Assembly (NCBI GenBank): GCA_030537525.1
Contig: JAUNVU010000002.1
Location: 1 to 64,000, forward strand
Direction of reading: 5' to 3'
From: Eubacteriales bacterium
Lineage (GTDB): Bacteria; Bacillota; Clostridia; Saccharofermentanales; DTU023
DNA length: 64,000 bases
Shown here piece after piece: positions 51,147-59,675 of the stretch (positions are counted from its first letter, which is position 1; each line of letters starts with the position of its first letter). Below the pieces are notes generated by a model that was not told where the DNA came from, ran no database searches, and was given only the letters and a program-made list of their open reading frames with translations. The position numbers and the translations under genes are program-made.

Positions 51147-54100
51147 ATGAAACGACATCCGCTCATCGAGCAGATGGCAAAGAGTCCAGAGATTGCTGAT
51201 TTGACACATTTCCTGCTGGCTAAGAATTCTTCAAAAAGAGCTAATCTCGCCGGTTTTTCAGAAGCTGCCGAGGCTCCGCTTGCCCTCGCTATTGCCGAAG
51301 CCATAGAGGATTTATCTGGCGCTAAAGAGTTACCACCAGTCCTCCTCTTTCCCGATGAGTTATCGGCCAGGCGGCTACGGGTAGATCTTGAATCTCTTGC
51401 TGGATTCAAGTGCCTAGAAATTCAAGCTGTAGATCCTGACATCACGCCAGCTGCTGCCCGCTCAAGACTGGATGAACTGGAGCTCATTGCCAACTTGGCG
51501 GACTTGGCCACAGGAGACTATGGTGCGATCATTGTCACTGCAGATGCGCTAGGTGATAACCTGCCTGCCCCAGAGCGCTTTGCCAATAATTATTTAGAAT
51601 TTACGGTTGGTGGAGAGTTTGTAATTGAAAAACTCTGTGAGCAATTGCTAGAACTTGGCTATGAAGCCAGTCCAGAAGTCGACGCACCAGCTCAATTCTC
51701 TTGGCGCGGTGATATTGTTGATATTTCAGTACCACGTCGTTTCGGTGAATTGAGTATTTACCGGCTGAGTTTCTTTGATACGGAAATTGACGATATCAGA
51801 TTGGTTGACCCCGATACTCAACGTTCTATTTCCTCGCTCCCGAAGGTGCAGGTAGGTCCTGCAAGATTGCTCTACTTATCTGAAGCGGAAAGACTATTAT
51901 TGGCCGAGAAGATACCAGAGGCTGTACGTGAGTTCAAGAAGCAATATCTGGCTAATGGTGGTCGTCCAGAAGACTTAAAACGCTTAGAAGCTGAAGTTGA
52001 AAATGATCTTGTAGCACTCAATAAGGGGGACTATCAACCGGGCCTCCTGCGCTGGCTGCCCCTGCTTAACCTGGCTAAGCACAGCATATTGGACTACACC
52101 AGAGAACTTGGACTGCCCCTCTTTGTCTTCGATCTAGCCAGACTGCGAGAGCGACTGGATCAGGCACAGGCCAATTGGCTGCTAGAGCTAAAGGTCGGTA
52201 TTGAGGATCTGCGCTTCCTACCCTCGGTGGCAGAGCTTAGGCCAGAAGTTCCAGAGATCTTAAAAGGTATAAATAGTTATTCCGATTTTGCGCCCTTGCT
52301 CTCTTTAAGTCAGTTATCGGCGTCAAGCGGTTTCGTCGGTGCTGAGAAATTTAAGCTCACAATCCGCACAGGCGAGTCTTATAGGCAGCGATTTAGCGAG
52401 CTCAGGTCAGAGCTAGAAAATCTTGGTAAGAATGGGGTTCATACCTATCTATTCGCGGGCAAAGCCGAGGTTGCAGATAAACTAAATACGGAATTTATAA
52501 GCCTGAAAAATCTTACGGTTGTACCAGAGTTTCTAGCTCGCGGCTTTTACTGGCCAAAGGCAGGACTCAATGTCATAGGCACGGATGATCTCTTCGCCAA
52601 GGAGCGGAGCCGGCGGAAAAAAGAGCAGCGAGGCACGCCTATTCGCTATTTTACGGATCTTGCTGAAGGTGACTTGCTGGTTCACGAAGACCATGGCATA
52701 GGCCGCTTTATTGGCTTGAAGACCCTTGATACCTCAACTGGACGTAAGGATTATATCGAAATTGAATACGCCAAAGAGGACAAACTATTCTTACCTCTCG
52801 AAGCACTCAACAAGATTCAGAAGTATCTCGGCGGCGGCGAAGAACAAGTCAGACTCTCAAGACTTGGCGGTTCAGAGTGGGAGCGGCAAAAGACGAGGGC
52901 GAGGGAGTCAATTAAAAAATTAGCCTTTGATCTCGTAGAACTCTATGCCAAGCGACGAGCCATCAAGGGTCATAAATTTCCACCAGATGGGAGTTTCGAA
53001 GTAGAATTTGCCAATCGCTTCCCCTATATCGAGACACCAGACCAGGTTTTGGCCATGAGCGAAATTCGGGCCGATATGGAATCTGATAAAGTTATGGACC
53101 GCTTACTCTGCGGTGATGTTGGCTTTGGCAAGACAGAACTTGCCTTCCGCGCCCTATTTAAGGCTGTGGTAGACGGTCAGCAGGCGGCCTTCTTGGCGCC
53201 GACCACGGTGCTGGCTCAACAGCACTATCAAAACTTCGTGGAGCGCTGTGAGGGTTTCCCCTTGCGCATTGAGTTGCTCTCACGACTAGTGCCATTGAAG
53301 AAGCGTAGGGAGATACTCGCTGCAGTTGCCAGAGGAGAAGTGGACGTCTTGATTGGCACGCACTCGCTTTTGAATAAGGATTTGACCTTCGACCGCTTGA
53401 AATTATTAGTGGTAGATGAAGAGCAGCGTTTCGGCGTTGGCCACAAGGAGAGCTTGAAAGAACGCTATCCAGATATTGATGTCTTGAGCCTCTCCGCTAC
53501 GCCGATTCCACGTACACTGCATATGTCGCTGGCGGGTATTCGCGATATTTCGATTCTGGAACGTGGACCTGAGGACAGAAGACCAGTTCGCACCTATGTC
53601 ATGGAATACGATTTTGCCTTAGTCAGTGAGGCAATCTTGCAAGAACTCGCACGTGGTGGTCAGATCTTCTACCTGATCAATAATGTCAAAGCAGTCGAAA
53701 AGAAGGCCTTGGAACTTGCCGAAGCTATGCCAGGTTTACGTGTCAAGTATGCCCACGGCCAGATGCCAGAGCGCGCACTTGAAGAAGTCATTATGGAGTT
53801 CGTCGAAGGGAAGTTCGACCTGCTAGTCTGCACTACAATCATAGAAAATGGTATCGACTTGCCAAATGTCAATACCATGATCGTGGAAGATGCCGAGCGA
53901 CTGGGTCTTTCACAGCTCTATCAAATTCGAGGTCGAGTTGGCCGTTCTGGCCGTCAGGCCTATGCCTATATCACCTATAGGCCCGAACGCATCCTGACTG
54001 AGATAGCCGAGAAGCGCCTGGCGACAATTCGAGACTTTACCGAACTTGGCTCAGGCTTCAAGATAGCTCTACGTGACCTTGAGGTACGAGGTGCTGGCAA

Positions 54101-54695
54101 TATTCTAGGCGGCGAGCAACATGGTCAGATGGCTCAAATTGGCTATGAGCTCTATTGTAGAATGCTAGATGAAGAGATAGCCGCTCTGCGTGGTGAGCAG
54201 CAAATTAGCAAGGCCCCAGACGAAATCGAAGTCAAACTGGACTTCAAGATTGATGCTTTAATTCCCCAGGCTTATATTCGAGATTCCGTACAGCGTATGG
54301 CGATCTATAGACGCTGCTTGAAAATTGCTGACAGTCAGGAACTCACAGATCTTTATGATGAGTTGCTAGATCGCTTCGGCGAGCCGCCACGGCAGGTGGA
54401 AAATCTCTTGGACTTAGCTTATTTGCGAGGTCGTGCCAAGCATCTAAAAATCACTGAGATCCGGCGCTTAGTTGAAGAAGTCCGCCTCAATCTTGTCACA
54501 GATGAAAATCTACCAATGGCCGCGATATCAGCAGTTTTAGCTGTTGGGGAGCGAAATGGCTCCATGTATCTGTCAGCAGTAGGTAAGCCGCAAATGGTCT
54601 TGCGCAGAAGCTTTGCCTCGGATAGAGAGGCGCTTACGGCCCTCAATCAGCTCTTTAAGGCCGCTGAGCAGGTGGAAGATAAGTCTATTGTATAA
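51147..54695 (+). CDS. mfd: Transcription-repair coupling factor Mfd
   Basis: An 1182-residue translocase that removes RNA polymerase stalled at DNA damage and recruits UvrAB. Domains run in order: UvrB-like modules (1-about 400), RNA-polymerase-interacting domain (about 505-570, GDLLVHEDHGIGRFIGL), helicase core with Walker A GDVGFGKTE (about 654) and DEEQ box, the TRG motif region, and the C-terminal domain. SD TAGGAGG. It closes the walRK-murA-pth run, as in many Bacillota. Confidence 0.97.
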   Translation: MKRHPLIEQMAKSPEIADLTHFLLAKNSSKRANLAGFSEAAEAPLALAIAEAIEDLSGAKELPPVLLFPDELSARRLRVDLESLAGFKCLEIQAVDPDITPAAARSRLDELELIANLADLATGDYGAIIVTADALGDNLPAPERFANNYLEFTVGGEFVIEKLCEQLLELGYEASPEVDAPAQFSWRGDIVDISVPRRFGELSIYRLSFFDTEIDDIRLVDPDTQRSISSLPKVQVGPARLLYLSEAERLLLAEKIPEAVREFKKQYLANGGRPEDLKRLEAEVENDLVALNKGDYQPGLLRWLPLLNLAKHSILDYTRELGLPLFVFDLARLRERLDQAQANWLLELKVGIEDLRFLPSVAELRPEVPEILKGINSYSDFAPLLSLSQLSASSGFVGAEKFKLTIRTGESYRQRFSELRSELENLGKNGVHTYLFAGKAEVADKLNTEFISLKNLTVVPEFLARGFYWPKAGLNVIGTDDLFAKERSRRKKEQRGTPIRYFTDLAEGDLLVHEDHGIGRFIGLKTLDTSTGRKDYIEIEYAKEDKLFLPLEALNKIQKYLGGGEEQVRLSRLGGSEWERQKTRARESIKKLAFDLVELYAKRRAIKGHKFPPDGSFEVEFANRFPYIETPDQVLAMSEIRADMESDKVMDRLLCGDVGFGKTELAFRALFKAVVDGQQAAFLAPTTVLAQQHYQNFVERCEGFPLRIELLSRLVPLKKRREILAAVARGEVDVLIGTHSLLNKDLTFDRLKLLVVDEEQRFGVGHKESLKERYPDIDVLSLSATPIPRTLHMSLAGIRDISILERGPEDRRPVRTYVMEYDFALVSEAILQELARGGQIFYLINNVKAVEKKALELAEAMPGLRVKYAHGQMPERALEEVIMEFVEGKFDLLVCTTIIENGIDLPNVNTMIVEDAERLGLSQLYQIRGRVGRSGRQAYAYITYRPERILTEIAEKRLATIRDFTELGSGFKIALRDLEVRGAGNILGGEQHGQMAQIGYELYCRMLDEEIAALRGEQQISKAPDEIEVKLDFKIDALIPQAYIRDSVQRMAIYRRCLKIADSQELTDLYDELLDRFGEPPRQVENLLDLAYLRGRAKHLKITEIRRLVEEVRLNLVTDENLPMAAISAVLAVGERNGSMYLSAVGKPQMVLRRSFASDREALTALNQLFKAAEQVEDKSIV

Positions 54696-54773
54696 GCCTT
54701 GAAAAAAGCCAAGTTCTTGCTTGAATAGCTTATTGAATTTTGCCAGAATAAAGGCGGCCAGGGGCTATTTCGT

Positions 54774-54801
54774 CTTCTGGTCAAATATCTCCGACCAGAA
54801 G
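54774..54801 (+). promoter_or_regulatory. Perfect hairpin in the aspA leader
   Basis: CTTCTGGTC (54774-54782) and GACCAGAAG (54793-54801) are exact complements around a 10-nt loop, 10 nt before the aspA SD (TGAGGTC). No T-run follows, so it is not a terminator; it may control translation or RNA stability, or be an operator. Confidence 0.5.
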
Positions 54802-54823
54802 TCGGTAAAATGAGGTCAAATAG

Positions 54824-56212
54824 ATGAAACGCATCGAGCGAGATAGTGTTGGGGAGATGGAAATTGCCCCCAATGTCTACTATGGTGTCCAAAGTCTCAG
54901 AGCTAGAGAAAATTTCCACATGACAGGTCAGCATCTACGTCCTGAACAGATTGTAGCACTTGCCGAAATTAAGTTAGCAGCGGCTAGAGTTAATTGTCAG
55001 GTTGGACGCCTCAGCCAGGAAAGAGCTGAGGCCATTGAGCAAGCCTGCCAAGAAATAATCGATGGCAAATTACATGCTGAGTTCATCACCGATCCAATCC
55101 AGGGTGGAGCGGGAACGTCAGCTAATATGAATGCCAACGAGGTCATTGCTAATCGCGCTGGTGAGATTCTTGGTGCCGAACTCGGCTCCTATTCTGAGGT
55201 TCACCCGAATGATCACGTCAATTTGGGACAGTCTACAAACGACGTCTATCCGAGCTCAGGCAAGCTCGCTGCCTTGAAATTACTGGATGTAGCGCTACCG
55301 AAGCTAGAAGCCCTAGAGGCGGCTTTGGCCACCAAGGCAGACGATTTCAAAGACATCCTAAAGGTTGGTAGAACGCAGCTGCAAGATGCAGTTCCTATCA
55401 CCCTCGGACAAGAGTTCAGGGCGTATACCACAGCTGTTGGTCGCGGTATCAGCAAGATCAAGCAGGCCAGAAAGGCTCTTTACAGCATGAATCTCGGCGG
55501 CACCGCAATCGGTACGGGTATCACGGCGAGTCCAGATTATATACGTCAAGTTGTACCCGAATTAGCGAAAGTCACAGCCTATCCACTAGAACAATGTGCA
55601 GACCTCGTCGATGGTACCCAGCATATTGACGTCTATATCGAGTTATCTGCTGCTCTCAAACAATGCGCCGTCATCCTCTCAAAACTATCAAATGATCTTC
55701 GTTTGATGAGTTCAGGCCCAAGAGCTGGTATCGGCGAGCTCAAACTACCAGCTAAGCAGAATGGTTCTTCCATCATGCCAGGAAAGATCAACCCCGTTAT
55801 TCCAGAGGTCGTAAGCCAGGTCTGCTTCGCCATCTGCGGTAATGATGTGACTGTAGCCATGGCAGCCGAGGGCGGTCAGCTAGAACTCAACGCCTTCGAA
55901 CCAGTGCTCTTCTTCAAACTACATGAGTCCATCCAGCTGCTAGGTAATGCGGCAGAAACTCTTGATATCAACTGCATTAGAGATCTTCAAGCTGATGAGG
56001 CCAAGGCCAAGGCGCTGCTCGACATCTCGCTTGCCACAATTACCGCACTGGCACCAGAAATAGGCTATGCCCATACTGCCGATATAGCAGAAGAAGCGAT
56101 GGCTAAGGGTGAAACCATCTGGCAGATTATTGACGAGCAAGAAGATCTCAAGGATCTGGACTTAGACCACATCCTGGATGCCAGAAGAATGACTGATCCA
56201 TTCCACGAATAA
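54824..56212 (+). CDS. aspA: Aspartate ammonia-lyase
   Basis: Converts L-aspartate to fumarate and ammonia. The 462-residue protein belongs to the fumarase/aspartase superfamily with the flexible-loop signature GSSIMPGKINPV (about 313-324). Features typical of aspartase, not fumarase, are YGVQSLRARENF and QGGAGTSANMNANEVIANRA. Leads an operon with a YhaM-like protein (8-nt gap) and tcdA. Likely feeds fumarate or ammonia to anaerobic metabolism. Confidence 0.93.
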   Translation: MKRIERDSVGEMEIAPNVYYGVQSLRARENFHMTGQHLRPEQIVALAEIKLAAARVNCQVGRLSQERAEAIEQACQEIIDGKLHAEFITDPIQGGAGTSANMNANEVIANRAGEILGAELGSYSEVHPNDHVNLGQSTNDVYPSSGKLAALKLLDVALPKLEALEAALATKADDFKDILKVGRTQLQDAVPITLGQEFRAYTTAVGRGISKIKQARKALYSMNLGGTAIGTGITASPDYIRQVVPELAKVTAYPLEQCADLVDGTQHIDVYIELSAALKQCAVILSKLSNDLRLMSSGPRAGIGELKLPAKQNGSSIMPGKINPVIPEVVSQVCFAICGNDVTVAMAAEGGQLELNAFEPVLFFKLHESIQLLGNAAETLDINCIRDLQADEAKAKALLDISLATITALAPEIGYAHTADIAEEAMAKGETIWQIIDEQEDLKDLDLDHILDARRMTDPFHE

Positions 56213-56220
56213 GGTAAATA

Positions 56221-57186
56221 ATGGCAATTATCAATTTAAAAGAAGCAAGTGAAGTAGATCGCATCTCCGAAGGTGCCGTCCTGATCAATGAGGAGCCAGT
56301 GCTTCGGCAAGGTAAGCACAAACCCTTCATGATTGGAACTTTTATCGGACCCGACGGCAATTCAGAATTTCGCATCTGGGAAGAACAAATCTATCAGAGT
56401 GTGGTTGAAAATGGCACAGGCATCTACGATGCCTCAGTCGTTGGTTCAGAATACAACGGCAATTACTATCTGACGGTCAGGCGAATTCGTCCAACTTTAG
56501 AAGACGGACTTGAGCGCAGTGATTTCTTACCACAGATACCCAAGTTGCAGATTAAGAAGCACTGGCAGGAGGCTAATCTAGCCCTTAAAGAACAGGGCCT
56601 CACAGAGTCAGCCATGTTCATTGCCAAGGAGATCCTAAACGATCCCGAAGTAGTCTCCCGTTTCTTCGTAGAGGGAGCTGCGATCTACCACCACGACAAT
56701 AAAATTGGCGGACTGGCCAATCACAGCTTCAAGATGCTGCGCATCTTGGCAGCGGTAATTGCCAACTTACCAGCTCTTAGAAAATCTTGTGACTTACTCT
56801 ATCTCGGCGTGCTCCTACACGATATTGGAAAGATCCACGAATACGACAATTTGGCACCGAGCGAATTCTGGTATGCCAATCATCGCGTACGTGGCATTGA
56901 ATTTCTGACGAAGTACAAGGAGCTCATAGTCGAGCGCTATGATGAGGCCTTCTATCGTCAATTGCAGGCGATAATCATTGGCCACCACGGCGAATATGGC
57001 GATCGCCCAACCACTGTAGCGACAGGCATAGTTCACTACATCGACACGTTGGAGAGTCAAGTCACAGGTCTCCTCGAGAAGCAGCGAGACACCCCAGGTG
57101 TCAAGATTCGTAACGAGTGGGGCTTCTTAGAAGCCATCCCGCTAGACGACGAATTCTATTTCGAGGAAGAAGCAATTGAAAGATAA
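56221..57186 (+). CDS. YhaM-like OB-fold/HD-domain 3'-5' exoribonuclease
   Basis: A 321-residue protein with an N-terminal OB-like domain (about 20-110) and a C-terminal HD phosphohydrolase domain: GGLANHSFKML, the HD motif LLHDIGKIHEY, and GHHGEYGDRP. YhaM proteins of Bacillota degrade RNA or DNA from the 3' end; other HD members cleave nucleotides. Length and domain order match YhaM. It overlaps tcdA by 11 nt. Confidence 0.85.
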   Translation: MAIINLKEASEVDRISEGAVLINEEPVLRQGKHKPFMIGTFIGPDGNSEFRIWEEQIYQSVVENGTGIYDASVVGSEYNGNYYLTVRRIRPTLEDGLERSDFLPQIPKLQIKKHWQEANLALKEQGLTESAMFIAKEILNDPEVVSRFFVEGAAIYHHDNKIGGLANHSFKMLRILAAVIANLPALRKSCDLLYLGVLLHDIGKIHEYDNLAPSEFWYANHRVRGIEFLTKYKELIVERYDEAFYRQLQAIIIGHHGEYGDRPTTVATGIVHYIDTLESQVTGLLEKQRDTPGVKIRNEWGFLEAIPLDDEFYFEEEAIER

Positions 57187-57883
57187 CGAAAACATCTACC
57201 AGAGAACAGAACACCTCTTTGGTGCTGAGGGCCTGGCGAAAATTCGCCAGGCTCATATTCTACTTCTGGGCATTGGCGGTGTGGGTGGAGCTGTGTTCGA
57301 GGCGCTGGTCCGCGCAGGTGTCGCGAAATTGACGGTGGTTGACGGTGACAAATTCAGCAAGAGCAATCTCAACCGTCAACTTTTAGCAAATAGAGAGACC
57401 ATTGGGCGGTCAAAGGTCGCAGTTGCCAAGGAAGTGGCAGCCAGCATCAACCCTGAGGTAGAAATAGAAGCCATAGAGCAGCGTCTGGACAGAAGCAGTG
57501 CACAGCATTTGATTGCAGAGCGCGCAGCAGACTTCGATATTTTGATAGACTGCATAGATGATATAGAGGCAAAAGCCGCGGCCGTCAAAGCCGCCACCAA
57601 TACGCCACTGACCATTTTGGTATCGGGTGGGGCGGGGAATAGGACGCGGCCAGAGGGTGTACGTATTGACTATTTAGAGAATGCCTTCAGTGATCCCTTC
57701 TTGAAGAAGTTTCGCAAGAGCTTGGGCGATTACCCTAAAGGGCGGATCTATACTATTTTTAGTCCGTTCAAGGCTATGCCCAAAAGAGACGGTATGATAG
57801 CCTCATCGCCTTATCTGCCGAATATTCTGGGTTTCACCTTGGCTGGTTTGGCATTAGAAATTTTAACTGATATCAGAAATTAG
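57176..57883 (+). CDS. tcdA: tRNA threonylcarbamoyladenosine dehydratase
   Basis: An E1-like ATP-dependent enzyme that cyclises the t6A modification at tRNA position 37. The 235-residue protein has the adenylate-binding motif GIGGVGGAVFEALVRAGV and DGDKFSKSNLNRQLL, and a conserved acidic DDIEAK. The catalytic-type C-terminal region is short. Start TTG at 57176, with GAGGA 7 nt upstream and inside the preceding gene. Confidence 0.9.
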   Translation: MKDNENIYQRTEHLFGAEGLAKIRQAHILLLGIGGVGGAVFEALVRAGVAKLTVVDGDKFSKSNLNRQLLANRETIGRSKVAVAKEVAASINPEVEIEAIEQRLDRSSAQHLIAERAADFDILIDCIDDIEAKAAAVKAATNTPLTILVSGGAGNRTRPEGVRIDYLENAFSDPFLKKFRKSLGDYPKGRIYTIFSPFKAMPKRDGMIASSPYLPNILGFTLAGLALEILTDIRN

Positions 57884-57948
57884 TAATTAAATACATAGCT
57901 TCCTATTTTCGTATATAATCATGATTAAATATACAAAGGGGTGTTTTT

Positions 57949-59583
57949 ATGCGGAGAATTTTTGCCTTCTTCATGCTCTTAGCAATAGTCTTAGGCTGCG
58001 CTCCTGTTTTTGCTGATTATAAACAGGCTAATTATTCTAGCAGAATCGAAATACTAGACCCTATCGAGGCAGATATTATTAATGTAGATTTTAATATCTC
58101 AAGTAATACTTATGAGGGAAGCTGGTCTTTTCTTAATTGGTCTTATGGAGAAGCTGGTTTTTCGAGCGGCAAGCAAAGAGAGGTATTTTTCAAGCTGAAA
58201 TCTATTGGCAAGAAAAAGGCGACTCTTGAATGGGCTCGTGGGGAATATGAGCTTGAATCGCGTGGGAGTAAACTCTTTTGGACTAAGGAGTGGCGATGGA
58301 CTTCAGATACCTGGTATAGCTTACGTTTGCAGACAAAATACCAGAGCAAGCGAACATATTTAACTCTCTGGGTAGCTCGTCATAGCAGCGAGCCAGGAAC
58401 ATGGAAGAAATTAGCTGTCTTTAGTTATAAGGGACGTATTCCTCTACCAAAACTTGATAGTATTAAGCATAGCGCATACGTAGACAGTAAGTCTGAGCTC
58501 ATTACATTTATTGATGCGATTAATGTCCGTCAGGCGTCAGATCGCCAATGGAAACCTATTAGTAGAGTCGTTCTCGATGGAACTAAGAAATTTGGCTTGC
58601 CCACACACCGTGTCCATTCCTATCAGGATGATTTTCAACGATATCTCATTATTGCCTGCAATCGCGACAAAGATGAACGGAAATCTGCTGTTACAGCATT
58701 CAAGCAAAAAACTGAGCCTCTTGATCCTAAATTTATAGTTGAACCAGTTACGGAATTAGCTAGGTCGCTTGCTTCTTTCGACTTGCATGGTCCTCAGATT
58801 GTTCTCAATTATCAGTCACCGTATTACGGCAGCATTATCCAGGCAGAATGGAAATGTACAAAAGAGGAAAGAGGTTCTTATTGGGCTCCTCTTACCTGGG
58901 ATGAAGGTTATTGTGGCTTCCAGAAACTAGGGGATGGAAGCAGGGTCGTTATTTTCTCTCTGTGGGATCTTGCGGACGGTACAAGGGCGGAATTTATAAA
59001 CACTAAGAATACTTATTACCATGGGGTGTTTGATAATGAGGACTGTGGTGTACAGATGATTGCCAAATACCCATGGTTTGAAAATAAGTGGTATACAATT
59101 CGTGTCCAAGAATGGCATTTTAATGGCGAAACTTATCTTGCTTGCTGGGTGAGGTCTAAGGATCAAGAATGGTTCAATGTGGGTGTTTACAAGTATCCCA
59201 AGATGGTGAACCAGTTAGGTAATGTGGGCGCGTTTATTGAAGACTTTGCTTTCCATAATAGTGCCATATCGGCAAAATATCGAAATACATATATGAGACT
59301 TTTAGATGGCCAGACATGGTTAGCGCTCAATCATTTCAATGTGGGTAATCAGCACACGATCTCTGACGTATATGAGGACCCTATGCTACTCGACATTCCC
59401 TATAACTTTTCTCTTTCTCTAAGTAAAGATCAGTCTACGATTAAGGTCACGACTGGTGGAGAAGAGGATATCAATGCTGTAAACTATTTTAATTTTTCCA
59501 ATATGTATTTTCTAAGGCAAAAGCCAGAGCCGCGTTATAAGGAATGGATTCCGATGAAAAAACTAATCAAGAAGAAATCCTGA
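57949..59583 (+). CDS. Secreted protein with two DUF3472-like domains
   Basis: A 544-residue secreted protein. A signal peptide (about 1-22, ending PVFA) precedes two similar domains (about 40-210 and 285-465). Each has an FxxxxW..GY/EAGF.. opening, a VFFxLK / VIFSLWD strand, a Trp-Tyr-xx-R motif (TWYSLRLQ and KWYTIRVQ) and a YLxxWVxxx strand (YLTLWVARHS and YLACWVRSKD). This pattern resembles DUF3472, a beta domain of unknown, perhaps glycan-related role. The gene is AT-richer than its neighbours. TATAAT at 57914-57919; GGGG SD. The dispersed 10-bp motif at 59516 lies in a different reading frame from most copies. Confidence 0.7.
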   Translation: MRRIFAFFMLLAIVLGCAPVFADYKQANYSSRIEILDPIEADIINVDFNISSNTYEGSWSFLNWSYGEAGFSSGKQREVFFKLKSIGKKKATLEWARGEYELESRGSKLFWTKEWRWTSDTWYSLRLQTKYQSKRTYLTLWVARHSSEPGTWKKLAVFSYKGRIPLPKLDSIKHSAYVDSKSELITFIDAINVRQASDRQWKPISRVVLDGTKKFGLPTHRVHSYQDDFQRYLIIACNRDKDERKSAVTAFKQKTEPLDPKFIVEPVTELARSLASFDLHGPQIVLNYQSPYYGSIIQAEWKCTKEERGSYWAPLTWDEGYCGFQKLGDGSRVVIFSLWDLADGTRAEFINTKNTYYHGVFDNEDCGVQMIAKYPWFENKWYTIRVQEWHFNGETYLACWVRSKDQEWFNVGVYKYPKMVNQLGNVGAFIEDFAFHNSAISAKYRNTYMRLLDGQTWLALNHFNVGNQHTISDVYEDPMLLDIPYNFSLSLSKDQSTIKVTTGGEEDINAVNYFNFSNMYFLRQKPEPRYKEWIPMKKLIKKKS

Positions 59584-59628
59584 TAGCTTGAGGATTCTAG
59601 CTCAAGTAAATTTTAGCTAGTCTGAAAA

Positions 59629-59654
59629 AAGAGCCCCGTGATGTCGGGGCTCTT
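59629..59654. terminator. Bidirectional terminator
   Basis: AAGAGCCCCG (59629-59638) pairs perfectly with CGGGGCTCTT (59645-59654). Followed by CTTTTC on the plus strand and by TTTTCAGAC on the minus strand. Serves both convergent genes. Confidence 0.9.
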
Positions 59655-59675
59655 CTTTTCTCAGCTTATTTTCAA

